Assembly: GCF_005876835.1 (NCBI RefSeq)
Contig: NZ_PPSW01000024.1
Span: 62,001 to 126,000 of the forward strand
Direction: 5' to 3'
DNA: 64,000 nt
DNA from: Pseudoalteromonas phenolica
GTDB taxonomy: Bacteria; Pseudomonadota; Gammaproteobacteria; Enterobacterales; Alteromonadaceae
The notes below the pieces were generated by a model. The model was not told the origin of the DNA, did no database searches, and saw nothing but the letters and a program-made list of their open reading frames with translations. Below are positions 56,116-64,000 of this stretch, piece after piece (the first letter of the stretch is position 1; each line of letters begins with the position of its first letter). Made by a program: the position numbers and the translations under genes.

Positions 56116-57063
56116 TTACACAACAACATTACTGGCTCTGCCATTGTTAAAGTTAACAATATTATTTGCGATTTCTTTCACTAGTCGTTCAATAGATTCT
56201 TTTGCCGCCCAAGCTGTATGTGGGGTCAGTATTAAATTGTGACCTTGATAATTGGCAAGGGGATTGTTTGCTTGCGCAGGTTCAACAGATAATACATCAA
56301 AGCCCGCTCCTGTAATTTGGTTATTTGTCAGAATTTCAACTAAAGCTGATTCATCAACTATACCGCCTCTGGCTGTATTGATCACAAAGCTGGTAGGCTT
56401 AAGCAAACCTAAGGTTTCCCTATTGAATAAATTTCGGGTCTCATCATTGAGCGGACAATGGATAGATAAAACATCGGCCATCTTTAACGCTTCGGTGAAT
56501 GCTATTCGGCCAGGGCGAATATCAGTAGCGTTTGGTCTTTCAGCAATAATGACCTGTGCGCCAAATGCTTCAGCAACTTTGCCAACCGCTTGTCCTAAGC
56601 TACCATGACCAAAAATCACAAAGTTTTTACCCGACAATTCAGTGATCGAATAATCAAGGCGACAAAACATATTACTTTGTTGCCAAAGACCATTCGCACA
56701 ATCTTGCTGGTAGCGGTGAATATTACTCATTAAGTTGCCAAGCAGAGTAAAAGTATGTTGCACGACTGATGGGGTTGAATAACCCGCGACGTTACAAACA
56801 CGAATGCCCAATTCTTTAGCTGCATCAAGATCAATGTTATTCGTACCAGTCGCAGCAACACAAATGAGTTTTAGCTGGGGTAATTTAGCTAAGGTTGTAG
56901 CGTCTAGCACCACTTTATTCGATATGACAATATCTGCACCTTTGCAGTGAGTAAGTACCTGCTCTTTATTTGTGTGCTGATATGTGGTCAATTCACCAAG
57001 AGCTGACAAAGGTGTTAGGTCAGTATTGGCGAGTGTGGCGGCATCAAGTAAGACAATCTTCAT
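56116..57063 (-). CDS. D-isomer specific 2-hydroxyacid dehydrogenase
   Basis: The 315-residue NAD-dependent dehydrogenase has the Rossmann motif FVIFGHGSLGQAVGKVAEAFG, the catalytic Arg region VINTARGGIVDE, the Glu in the VEPAQANNPLA segment and the catalytic His in LTPHTAWAAKE. It is closest in style to hydroxypyruvate/glycerate dehydrogenases (HprA-like), with VAATGTNNIDLDAAKELGI. Substrate assignment is inference. It is divergent from the MerR gene; the MerR operator lies between the two and might affect both. Confidence 0.9.
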   Translation of the reverse strand: MKIVLLDAATLANTDLTPLSALGELTTYQHTNKEQVLTHCKGADIVISNKVVLDATTLAKLPQLKLICVAATGTNNIDLDAAKELGIRVCNVAGYSTPSVVQHTFTLLGNLMSNIHRYQQDCANGLWQQSNMFCRLDYSITELSGKNFVIFGHGSLGQAVGKVAEAFGAQVIIAERPNATDIRPGRIAFTEALKMADVLSIHCPLNDETRNLFNRETLGLLKPTSFVINTARGGIVDESALVEILTNNQITGAGFDVLSVEPAQANNPLANYQGHNLILTPHTAWAAKESIERLVKEIANNIVNFNNGRASNVVV

Positions 57064-57080
57064 AAATTTAATCTGCTCTG

Positions 57081-57112
57081 TTGACCTTTGAGTTTACTCA
57101 AAGGTTTATAAT
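57081..57112 (+). promoter_or_regulatory. MerR-type metal-responsive promoter and operator
   Basis: A -35 TTGACC (57081-57086) and -10 TATAAT (57107-57112) are separated by 20 bp. That overlong spacer is occupied by the perfect palindrome ACCTTTGAG-TTTA-CTCAAAGGT (57084-57105). This is the classical arrangement activated by MerR/ZntR proteins through DNA untwisting. It should drive merR plus the exporter gene. Confidence 0.9.
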
Positions 57113-57137
57113 GTGCTTAATAAGTCGGGAGTGTAAG

Positions 57138-57551
57138 ATGAAAATAGGCGAATTAGCAAAGCGTTTAGATATTAGTACGGATACTTTAAGGTATTACGAA
57201 AAGCATGGCCTACTGAGTTTTAGTGAACGCAATGAGTCGGGTTATCGTATTTATAGTCCTAAACATGAAAAACAAATGCAGTTTATTTTAAGAGCAAAAA
57301 CAGTCGGATTTAGCCTTAAAGAAATTCAAGAATTGTTAGCAATTAAGGTAGAAAAGCAACAGCATAGCTGTGGCGAAGTAAAACAGCTTACTTTGCAAAA
57401 AAGACAAATTGTTCGTGATAAGATAGCTGAATTACAACGTTTCGAAAAATCTCTATCATTGTTGGCAGATGCTTGTTGTGGCGGCCCTGAGCTTGCGACC
57501 GGCTGTTCAATTTTAACCACCTTGGAGGCAGCAGATGACATTGTTATCTAA
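57138..57551 (+). CDS. MerR-family metal sensor regulator
   Basis: This 137-residue protein starts at ATG 57138 (MKIGELAKRL). The winged helix is IGELAKRLDISTDTLRYYEKHGLL, followed by a dimerisation helix. The metal-binding residues match ZntR: an internal Cys (HSCGEV) and the C-terminal CC-x8-C loop (ACCGGPELATGC). The ZntR His119 position is Glu here, so the metal preference may differ from zinc (Cu, Cd or Zn are possible). Its 3' end overlaps the exporter gene by 17 nt, and its promoter carries a MerR operator. Confidence 0.92.
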   Translation: MKIGELAKRLDISTDTLRYYEKHGLLSFSERNESGYRIYSPKHEKQMQFILRAKTVGFSLKEIQELLAIKVEKQQHSCGEVKQLTLQKRQIVRDKIAELQRFEKSLSLLADACCGGPELATGCSILTTLEAADDIVI

Positions 57552-58953
57552 TTTCTGGTCTTTATTTTTAGTTTCAGCCCCTTGGTTAATGCTGGGGTTG
57601 TTGCTGGCAGGCCTTTTAAATATCTTCATACCGAAAAACTTTTTACAAAAGCACTTAGGTAAAGAAGGTGTGTGGACGACCATTAAAGCGGCTTTAATTG
57701 GTGCACCAATGCCTTTGTGTTCATGTGGTGTTATTCCTGCTGCGGTGGGACTCAGAAGGGCTGGTGGCTCGAAAAGTGCTACCACGGCGTTTTTAGTGTC
57801 TACACCAGAAACAGGCGTAGATTCAGTGTCAGTGTCTTATGTGTTATTAGGGCCATTTATGGCGATTATCAGACCAATAGCCGCGGTGTCGAGCGCGATA
57901 GTGGCGGGTTTATTGGTTGGTAAAGAAGAAGCGTCAGAAACAAAAAACTTAGATAAAGGCAATCAAGCAACTGCATCTGAAAATTCAGTATCTATGAGTA
58001 CAAGCTGTTGCGCTCGTAAGCTAGGGGATATCGAGGATGACACTGATAAGCAGACAAGTTGCAGTAGTAAAAAAGCAGAAATAGCAACAAAGCCAAAAGC
58101 ATCATGCTGCTCAATGTCATCTGATGAAGTGACACTAAAGAAAGAAGAGATACCCGCAACAACAAACTGTTGTGGAGCAAAGAAGCTAGAAAAGCAATCA
58201 AGCTGTAGTAAAAAAACAGAAGCAGTAACTGAGCCAAAAACAGCTTGTTGTGCAACATCATCAGATCCTGTCATGGTAAGTAACAACGAAGCGTTACTTG
58301 AAAAAACTACAAGCTGTTGTGATACAGAGCAACCAGCAAAGCCTGCGAACAGCGGAACATCGTGTTGCGATAGCAAAAAAGATGATCAGCAAAAAGTGCC
58401 TTTCTTCTCCAAGATAAAGCAAGCTGTGCACTTTAGTTGTAATAAGCTACTCAGTGACACCATGGGGTGGTTAATGATAGGGCTGTTTTTCGCCGCGCTA
58501 GTGCAAACATATGTACCGACCTCATTCTTGAGTCAGTGGGGGGATGGCATCTTGGCAATGGTCGTGGTGATTTTGGTGAGTATACCTATGTACATTTGTG
58601 CAACGGCTTCTACGCCAATTGCAGCAGGCTTACTGATGGCTGGTGTATCACCGGGAGCCGTATTGGTGTTTATGTTGGCAGGGCCTGCAACTAACATTGC
58701 CACTTTGGGTGTGGTTGCAACTGAGCTAGGTAAACGTGCTGTGAGCGCTTACCTAACAGGCGTGATTGGTGTGGCGATTGCGTTCGGCTTTCTGACCGAT
58801 TATTTAGTCGAGCAGTTTAGCGTTGAAGTTAACCCGGCTCATGGCATGGAACATGAGTTAATGCCGAGTTGGTTGACCCAAGGTTTGGGGGTTATATTGT
58901 TGATTTTAATGTTGCGATTAGTTTTGATATCGTTAAAACAACGAATGAAATGA
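57535..58953 (+). CDS. SO_0444-type Cu/Zn efflux permease with cysteine-rich loop
   Basis: The 472-residue permease of the ArsP/UPF0718-like family has an N-terminal half with PMPLCSCGVIPAAVGLRRAGGS and a C-terminal half with MYICATASTPIAAGLLMAGVSPG. Between them (residues about 158-278) is a hydrophilic loop with 14 Cys in eight clusters (six CC pairs, two single Cys), mostly followed by Lys/Ser. Two 48-residue stretches of this loop are near-duplicates. The loop likely binds soft metals and feeds or gates export. Ribosome site GGAGG lies 6 nt before the start. Substrate is inferred from the family name and the coupled MerR gene. Confidence 0.92.
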   Translation: MTLLSNFWSLFLVSAPWLMLGLLLAGLLNIFIPKNFLQKHLGKEGVWTTIKAALIGAPMPLCSCGVIPAAVGLRRAGGSKSATTAFLVSTPETGVDSVSVSYVLLGPFMAIIRPIAAVSSAIVAGLLVGKEEASETKNLDKGNQATASENSVSMSTSCCARKLGDIEDDTDKQTSCSSKKAEIATKPKASCCSMSSDEVTLKKEEIPATTNCCGAKKLEKQSSCSKKTEAVTEPKTACCATSSDPVMVSNNEALLEKTTSCCDTEQPAKPANSGTSCCDSKKDDQQKVPFFSKIKQAVHFSCNKLLSDTMGWLMIGLFFAALVQTYVPTSFLSQWGDGILAMVVVILVSIPMYICATASTPIAAGLLMAGVSPGAVLVFMLAGPATNIATLGVVATELGKRAVSAYLTGVIGVAIAFGFLTDYLVEQFSVEVNPAHGMEHELMPSWLTQGLGVILLILMLRLVLISLKQRMK

Positions 58954-59036
58954 TAGGCTTATCTGGTCGGAGTTGATAACCTTAGCATCCGACAGATTAG
59001 CAAGATAAAATACAACGTTTTTTTTACCCAGTAACA

Positions 59037-60149
59037 ATGAGTAGTTTTGTGGATAAATACGCAGATATAAGACCTTACAATGATGAAGAAGTCCCAGCCG
59101 CGCTGTCTCGTCTTCTAGAAGACAATGACTTTATTGATGTAATTGCTAAGCATAATGCGCCGAGTTGGTTAAATAAATGGCCTTTCATTGCAAGACCTTT
59201 AGTGCGTAGTCAGCTACGAAAGAAGTGGGGCAATATCGCAACCGTTGAGCAAGTTCAACAAGAAGTAGCGGGTTACCTAGAACTCTTAATCAAGCGTACC
59301 ACCAGTAAAGTGACTTTCTCTGGCTTAGAAAAGCTTGATAAGTCAACGCCGTATTTATTTATCTCAAACCACCGTGATATTGCTTTAGATCCAGCCATCA
59401 TGAACTGGGGTTTACACTCTCATAATATGCAAACTGTGCGTATTGCGATTGGTGATAACTTACTTCAAGTACCGTATATCAACGAGCTCATGCGCTTGAA
59501 CAAGAGTTTTATAGTTAAGCGCTCAGTGAAAGCCCCAAAAGAAATGCTTAAAGCATTGAGCCAGCTTTCTGCTTACATCTACGACTCTTTAGATACGGGT
59601 AATTCAATTTGGATTGCACAAAAAGAAGGCCGAGCCAAAGATGGCGTAGATCAAACTGACCCTGCGCTTTTAAAAATGCTGCAACTGCAAGGTCGTCGTT
59701 TGAAGCTGTCTTTTGAAGACTATGTAAAGCAGTTAAAAATCGTTCCTGTGTCGATCTCTTATCAATATGAGCCTTGTGCCGTTGCTAAGGCCAAAGAGCT
59801 GGTGCATAAAAAAGCCCATGGCGAGTATGTAAAAGCTGAAGGTGAAGACATAGAAAGTATCATTGAAGGTATGCGTTCAGATAAAGGCCATGTGCATGTT
59901 TCGTTTGGTACGCCAATTACAGAAGAGTGTGATACACCGGAAGCCCTGGCAGCAAGTATTGATAAACAAATTATCAGCCAGTATTACTTACACTCAACAA
60001 ATTACATTGCAGGTGGTCAAGAAGAAACGGTGTCAGCAGAACTTAAGAGTGAGTTTCAAACTCGACTTGAGACTATTCCAAGCGAATTACACCAACAGAT
60101 TTTGGCTATGTACGCAGAGCCTTTAAAGCGCAAAGGCGAATTTGTCTAA
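59037..60149 (+). CDS. PlsC-like glycerol acyltransferase
   Basis: The 370-residue protein has a PlsC-type acyltransferase core (PYLFISNHRDIALDPAIMNWG near residue 105; FIVKRSVKAPKEM; IWIAQKEGRAKDG). The catalytic motif reads NHRDIALD, so the H-to-D spacing is either HxD or one residue longer than HxxxxD. Marine gammaproteobacterial homologues seem to share this. The N-terminal about 80 residues and C-terminal about 100 residues are outside the core. A role in phospholipid synthesis or remodelling is inferred; no membrane helix is obvious. Confidence 0.85.
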   Translation: MSSFVDKYADIRPYNDEEVPAALSRLLEDNDFIDVIAKHNAPSWLNKWPFIARPLVRSQLRKKWGNIATVEQVQQEVAGYLELLIKRTTSKVTFSGLEKLDKSTPYLFISNHRDIALDPAIMNWGLHSHNMQTVRIAIGDNLLQVPYINELMRLNKSFIVKRSVKAPKEMLKALSQLSAYIYDSLDTGNSIWIAQKEGRAKDGVDQTDPALLKMLQLQGRRLKLSFEDYVKQLKIVPVSISYQYEPCAVAKAKELVHKKAHGEYVKAEGEDIESIIEGMRSDKGHVHVSFGTPITEECDTPEALAASIDKQIISQYYLHSTNYIAGGQEETVSAELKSEFQTRLETIPSELHQQILAMYAEPLKRKGEFV

Positions 60150-60167
60150 ACGTTATTTGATTGACGG

Positions 60168-60193
60168 AAGGGAGCTTTTGAGCTCCCTTTTTT
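60168..60193 (+). terminator. Acyltransferase gene terminator
   Basis: AAGGGAGC (60168-60175) pairs with GCTCCCTT (60182-60189), followed by TTTT. Confidence 0.88.
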
Positions 60194-60301
60194 ATTGTAT
60201 GCTTATAGCTCGATCTATGACTTCTCAATTTATATTGTTGACAACAGATGGTTAAAAAATCTAAAAATAGATTAAATACCATACATTTTTAACTTTTGTT
60301 G

Positions 60302-60544
60302 ATGGAACAAATCGAGATTTTTGAGATCCCCAGTCCATGTAAGGGGATCTGCCAGGTCAATAATCGTGGCTACTGTAAAGGTTGTTATCGCAGTAGAGAG
60401 GAGCGTTTTGCTTGGAATACATTGACCGATCAACAAAAAAGAAAAGTGATAGCCTTGTGCCAGCAACGCTATAAACGCTATCTAGCCAGTAAGAAAAAAT
60501 CATCTGATGATAAAAGCGAGCAGCAAACTCCTTTTGATTTCTAA
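60302..60544 (+). CDS. DUF1289 protein
   Basis: This 80-residue protein carries the DUF1289 pattern SPCKGICQVNNRGYCKGCYRSREERFAWNTLTD, with four Cys (two CxxxC/CxxC pairs) that suggest a small metal-binding domain; the tail is Lys/Ser rich. Start is ATG 60302; two in-frame TTG codons precede it and no clear ribosome site decides between them. Function is unknown; relatives include E. coli YdhL. Confidence 0.88.
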   Translation: MEQIEIFEIPSPCKGICQVNNRGYCKGCYRSREERFAWNTLTDQQKRKVIALCQQRYKRYLASKKKSSDDKSEQQTPFDF

Positions 60545-60556
60545 GCTCATTTTTGT

Positions 60557-61249
60557 TTATAAATTATGCTTACTCTTTAATTCGCGCATTTTACCTGATT
60601 GTTCAAACTGTAGCAGCGTTGCTGATAGTGCAGGTACTAGGTGTTGATGCTTCTTATGGAGGTAGTGGTATACATACTGTGAGTCTAGGGTGGTGAGCTT
60701 GATGCCAGAGTTTTGCAGTTTTTGCATATAAGGGTCTAAATAAAAACCGATGACAAGCGCTGCAGACACTTGTTTTTGCATCAATAAATTCAATAGTGTC
60801 GAAACACTTTTCACTTTATAAAGCTGACCCTTATATGGGTTAGACTCAAGATACTTTGCTGCCGCAGGATAAGTCGAATGGATAACCAATGAAGGCATAT
60901 TAGACAAAGTACAGTCGTCACAAAAGCTGATTAAGTTAAGTTTGAAATCTAATAACGGTGTATCAAGGCGCAATAAATTTTGATAAGTATTACTTAAGCC
61001 TGATATTTTAGCTAACTGACCGTCTAATACCCCTTCATTAGCGGCAACGAGCGCACTGTCTCGGTTAAAGTCTATTAGTTCAACTTCAATCCCTATTTCC
61101 TTATACGCGAGTGATATCAACTCCACAATATATCGCGATTGTGCAGTATCAGCAGGGCGATTAAAAGTGAGTTTATCTGTGCTAGCTTGAATAAATGATG
61201 AAAAGAGTAACAGCAAAAATATACTTCCGTGTACCAAAAACAAATTCAT
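60557..61249 (-). CDS. Periplasmic solute-binding protein (SBP_bac_3-like)
   Basis: This 230-residue protein has a signal peptide (FLVHGSIFLLLLFSSFIQA) and a divergent type-2 binding fold (FNRPADTAQSRYIVELISLAYKEIGIEVELI; NRDSALVAANEGVLDGQLAKI; VKSVSTLLNLLMQKQVSAALVIGFYLDPYM). Like the gene at 43.5 kb it is an orphan without transport genes. A CDDC motif (SFCDDCTLS) may form a disulfide. The ligand is unknown. Confidence 0.8.
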   Translation of the reverse strand: MNLFLVHGSIFLLLLFSSFIQASTDKLTFNRPADTAQSRYIVELISLAYKEIGIEVELIDFNRDSALVAANEGVLDGQLAKISGLSNTYQNLLRLDTPLLDFKLNLISFCDDCTLSNMPSLVIHSTYPAAAKYLESNPYKGQLYKVKSVSTLLNLLMQKQVSAALVIGFYLDPYMQKLQNSGIKLTTLDSQYVYHYLHKKHQHLVPALSATLLQFEQSGKMRELKSKHNL

Positions 61250-61355
61250 TCCTTAAATATCTTATTTCACTGTTTTGTAAAATATAGCGAACTATAGCTA
61301 AAAATAGTATGGTACGCAGTCTAGATTATTATGTATTAAACTTAGTGAAACCGTT

Positions 61356-61562
61356 ATGAGTTACAACTTGTGCAACCTGCCTAGACAAGAGAAATACCAA
61401 ATTCAATTGGATTACGAAGCTTCATTTTGGGCTTATCAAATTAAACGTGGCAAGAACTCTCGTGAAACGATTTACGATACTATCAATAATCGCCCACTTT
61501 CGGAACAGCAAATCTTAAAGCAAAAGTTTGAATACTACCTCAGTATGATGTTGGCTGGTTAA
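61356..61562 (+). CDS. DUF3283-like small protein
   Basis: This 68-residue protein (YNLCNLPRQEKYQIQLDYEASFWAYQIKRGK and a helical tail) resembles the DUF3283 family, which is restricted to marine gammaproteobacteria such as Vibrio; the match is from memory and partial. No motif suggests a function. It is 5 nt upstream of a GNAT gene and probably co-transcribed with it. Confidence 0.7.
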   Translation: MSYNLCNLPRQEKYQIQLDYEASFWAYQIKRGKNSRETIYDTINNRPLSEQQILKQKFEYYLSMMLAG

Positions 61563-61567
61563 CCTCC

Positions 61568-61972
61568 ATGAAGGTTGAGCGCTTAGAGCAAATTGCCATC
61601 CCTTTGGTAAATAAGTTTTATCAAACTCATAACGTGCGCGGTCGTGCAAACAAGCAAGATGAAGTTTGGGTAGTTAAGAGCCCAGTTATTATTGCGGCCT
61701 GTCGTATTCAAAATAGAGCGGGCGCGTTATTTCTATCAACTTTGTTTGTGGCTGAACAATATCGCGGTCAAGGCATTGCAAAACAAGTCATACTTGAAGT
61801 TTTATCTCAGCAAAACCAGCCCATATTTACCTTTGCTTACGCTCATTTAGAAACGTTTTATCGGGCTGTTCAATTTTCCTGTGTCGATGCTTTACCAGAC
61901 GAGTTAGCGTGTATGCTCAACGCTTATCGACAGCAGGGGCGCAATATCATAGCCATGAAGTATCAGCCCTAG
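61568..61972 (+). CDS. GNAT family N-acetyltransferase
   Basis: This 134-residue protein has the acetyl-CoA-binding motif of GNAT enzymes (LSTLFVAEQYRGQGIAKQVILEVL, residues about 58-80; QYRGQG is the V/R-x-x-G-x-G loop), then FTFAYAHLETFYRAVQF, the typical strand/helix before the C-terminus. Substrate is unknown. Confidence 0.85.
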   Translation: MKVERLEQIAIPLVNKFYQTHNVRGRANKQDEVWVVKSPVIIAACRIQNRAGALFLSTLFVAEQYRGQGIAKQVILEVLSQQNQPIFTFAYAHLETFYRAVQFSCVDALPDELACMLNAYRQQGRNIIAMKYQP

Positions 61973-61995
61973 CGGCCATCAAGAAAGGAGATAAT

Positions 61996-64000
61996 ATGAG
62001 GCTAATAAGCATTGTTATTCTTTGGGTATCACTGATATGCAGCAGTGTCGTAAATGCTAGCGTTAGCCGCTTATCTCCCGCAGAAGGCTTATCACAAAGT
62101 TATGTCAATACCCTGTTACTTGATAGCCAGGGCTTTTTATGGCTTTCGACAGAAGCTGGCTTAAATCGATACGATGGCTATCGAGTGCTCAATGTGTCAG
62201 GGCCAGAAGGGGTACTTGAAGAAGTCGTTCTGAATCGAATCTATCAAGATTCTCAAGAAAGGATTTGGATAGCGACGCAAAATGCAGGTTTTTTTAGTTA
62301 TGACGTTAAATTGGACAGCTATAAAAATTATTTTCCTGCACCTAAAACTGAAGAAGACTATGTAAATTTTTCGATAAACCAAATTTTAGAAAAAGATGAT
62401 AACCATATTTGGCTTGGTCGTTTTGATAATGTGGCCTTAATGCAAGTCGATACAGGAGAAATCGTTGATCAGATCGAGTTACCAGTATTAGAGCAGCGCA
62501 CTTTTGTCAGGGCACTGCTCAACCATGACGACTTTCTCTTCATTGCCACCACTGATGGCGCATTTGTATTTCAGCACTCATCAAAACAACTTCAGAAAAT
62601 TAAATACATTGATGAAGTCACACATGAATATCAGTCCAATACAAAGCGACTTTATCTGAAAGATAGGAATACCCTATTGTTGGGGGCGGTGAAAGGGTTA
62701 TATGAAATAGATATTAGCGACCTTGAACAAAAATTTGCAAGCGGATCATTTGATTGGCAATACAAAACATTGTTTGCTGATATTAATGTATGGGATATCG
62801 AGCCTCAAGACGATCATTTGCTCCTAGCTACAGATAAGGGGTTAATACATTTTTGGCCTGAAACAGGGCAAAGAGTTCGCGATCAAAGACTGCTAAATAG
62901 TGAGTTTACCCTTGCTGATAGCAGCATTATGGAAATAGTGCGAGATAATCACGATGGCTTATGGTTAGCAACGAAAAGTGATGGCGCGTTTTATCTCTCG
63001 GAGCAAGTTGACCGCTTTAAAAATGTCAGTAGCTTGAATACCCAAGGCTCAGGGTTTTCACATAATACCGTTTGGCGAATGGTTGAGCTGGGTGGTTATA
63101 TTTGGGCTGCAACAAACGATGGCCTCACCCGTTACGACCCTGAAAAAAATGAAACACAGATATTTTTAAAAGGGTATTTAGGTGAAGATGTTTATCCTGA
63201 GTTTTCAATATATACGCTTCACTTGTATGAAGATAAGTTATGGCTAGAAACGAATCGAGGTTTCTTTGTTTACGATCCGTTAAAAGACGAAGCAACACAA
63301 CTGACAGGGCGTGACGAAGAAGAAACCAAAATTCTGCAAGATAGGCTTTATGGCGTTTATGTGTCTGAAGATGGATTTGTGTACTTTATTCACGCAGAGC
63401 ATGGCTTTTTTAAGTACAGTATCAATGATAAGAAGCTGCACAAACTAGAGGGGGAATTTGAGCAGTTTGACCCGTTTTTGTCTTTTTCATTTTTAAAGCC
63501 TTTACCAAGCCACCCAACGCATCCGCTGTTTTTTACTGGCGGGACTTTGTACCGCTTTGACCCTATCTTCAATAAGTTACATGTTATTTATGCTGTACCT
63601 GACGCACACCAAGATATACCCATTATCGTGCAGTCTTACATGATAGATAAAAACAATATTCTGTGGCTGTCACTTTCTAATTACGGGTTAATCGGCCTTG
63701 ACCCACAAAGCTCTGAAAGAGTGCACACCATAAATTTAGAAGAGAATAACCTTGGCACCTTGATGTACGGCATGCAAGAAGATGATGAAGGCATGATCTG
63801 GATGTCTTCTCACAAAGGGATTTGGCGTTTAGACCCTGATAACCTTCACTTACAGCAATTTACAACAGGAGATGGTTTACTCAGTAATGAGTTTAATGGT
63901 GGCGCTGCGTTAAAGTTAGCAAACGGCAACATAGCGTATGGTTCGGTGAAAGGTTTCACTATGTTTGACCCAAAGGTTAATAGGCCCAAGAAAAACTTGT
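61996..64000 (+). CDS. Two-component regulator propeller sensor (3' end outside window)
   Basis: The first 668 codons of a large sensor follow an AAGGAG site. After a signal peptide (SIVILWVSLICSSVVNA) come repeated beta-propeller blades with the Reg_prop pattern (SQSYVNTLLLDSQGFLWLSTEAGLNRYDGY; LNRIYQDSQERIWIATQNAGFFSYD; MYGMQEDDEGMIWMSSHKGIWRLDP). At the C-terminal side the sequence reaches GLLSNEFNGGAALKL, typical just before the Y_Y_Y domain. The output domain (histidine kinase, GGDEF or other) lies beyond the window. Confidence 0.9.
   Translation, partial: MRLISIVILWVSLICSSVVNASVSRLSPAEGLSQSYVNTLLLDSQGFLWLSTEAGLNRYDGYRVLNVSGPEGVLEEVVLNRIYQDSQERIWIATQNAGFFSYDVKLDSYKNYFPAPKTEEDYVNFSINQILEKDDNHIWLGRFDNVALMQVDTGEIVDQIELPVLEQRTFVRALLNHDDFLFIATTDGAFVFQHSSKQLQKIKYIDEVTHEYQSNTKRLYLKDRNTLLLGAVKGLYEIDISDLEQKFASGSFDWQYKTLFADINVWDIEPQDDHLLLATDKGLIHFWPETGQRVRDQRLLNSEFTLADSSIMEIVRDNHDGLWLATKSDGAFYLSEQVDRFKNVSSLNTQGSGFSHNTVWRMVELGGYIWAATNDGLTRYDPEKNETQIFLKGYLGEDVYPEFSIYTLHLYEDKLWLETNRGFFVYDPLKDEATQLTGRDEEETKILQDRLYGVYVSEDGFVYFIHAEHGFFKYSINDKKLHKLEGEFEQFDPFLSFSFLKPLPSHPTHPLFFTGGTLYRFDPIFNKLHVIYAVPDAHQDIPIIVQSYMIDKNNILWLSLSNYGLIGLDPQSSERVHTINLEENNLGTLMYGMQEDDEGMIWMSSHKGIWRLDPDNLHLQQFTTGDGLLSNEFNGGAALKLANGNIAYGSVKGFTMFDPKVNRPKKNL

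Noticed and set aside
57963..58376. Minus-strand frames opposite the cysteine-rich loop
   Set aside because: They are Leu/Ser-rich mirror frames caused by the loop's skewed codons; the plus frame has the permease domain.

Overview
The window is chromosomal DNA of a marine gammaproteobacterium, most likely Pseudoalteromonas or a close relative in Alteromonadales. The evidence is gene order (yggS-proC-yggT-DUF4426-rdgB-hemW divergent from pilT-pilU; rsmE-gshB-yqgE-ruvX; nudF-yqiB-cpdA-yqiA-parE next to tolC), moderate-to-low GC, a Cu/Zn exporter of the Shewanella SO_0444 type, and many orphan periplasmic binding proteins and signalling proteins. No rRNA, tRNA, prophage, IS transposase or CRISPR array was seen. 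Genus assignment is inference.

Layout. 1-12.3 kb: end of a DUF885 lipoprotein gene, the hemW operon (minus strand), the pilT-pilU twitching motors with an overlapping secreted-protein gene, then the ruvX/yqgE/gshB/rsmE run and a four-repeat DUF350 membrane protein. 12.4-25.2 kb: glnE, a TcpQ-like protein, lpxL, tolC, and the divergent nudF-yqiB-cpdA-yqiA-parE run followed by parC. 25.3-38 kb: an HTH/2TM regulator, an M20 amidohydrolase, rluA, a chemoreceptor, a DMT exporter, an orphan response regulator, rapA and a PIN-PhoH protein. These are mostly housekeeping genes.

38-64 kb is more variable: a 266-bp MITE-like element, an MBL hydrolase, an Fe-alcohol dehydrogenase, a membrane LytTR regulator, a cytochrome b561, and a membrane HTH protein with an NBR1-like Ig domain flanked by two palindromic sites. 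Next comes a 1845-residue protein carrying two complete M9 collagenase modules in one chain, preceded by a promoter-palindrome-terminator leader. A hybrid histidine kinase and a response regulator with a degenerate GGDEF domain follow. Then there is a MerR-Cu/Zn exporter operon with a clear 20-bp-spacer MerR promoter and a cysteine-cluster loop, a PlsC-like acyltransferase, small conserved genes, and the start of a beta-propeller sensor that runs off the end.

How the genes fit together (inference): the variable part looks adapted to a particle- or animal-associated marine life. It combines secreted collagen/protein degradation, surface motility (pilT/pilU), chemotaxis, solute-binding sensors and metal export. 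The strongest candidates for something undescribed are the double-headed collagenase with its leader region, and the XRE-TM-NBR1-Ig regulator with its paired operators.
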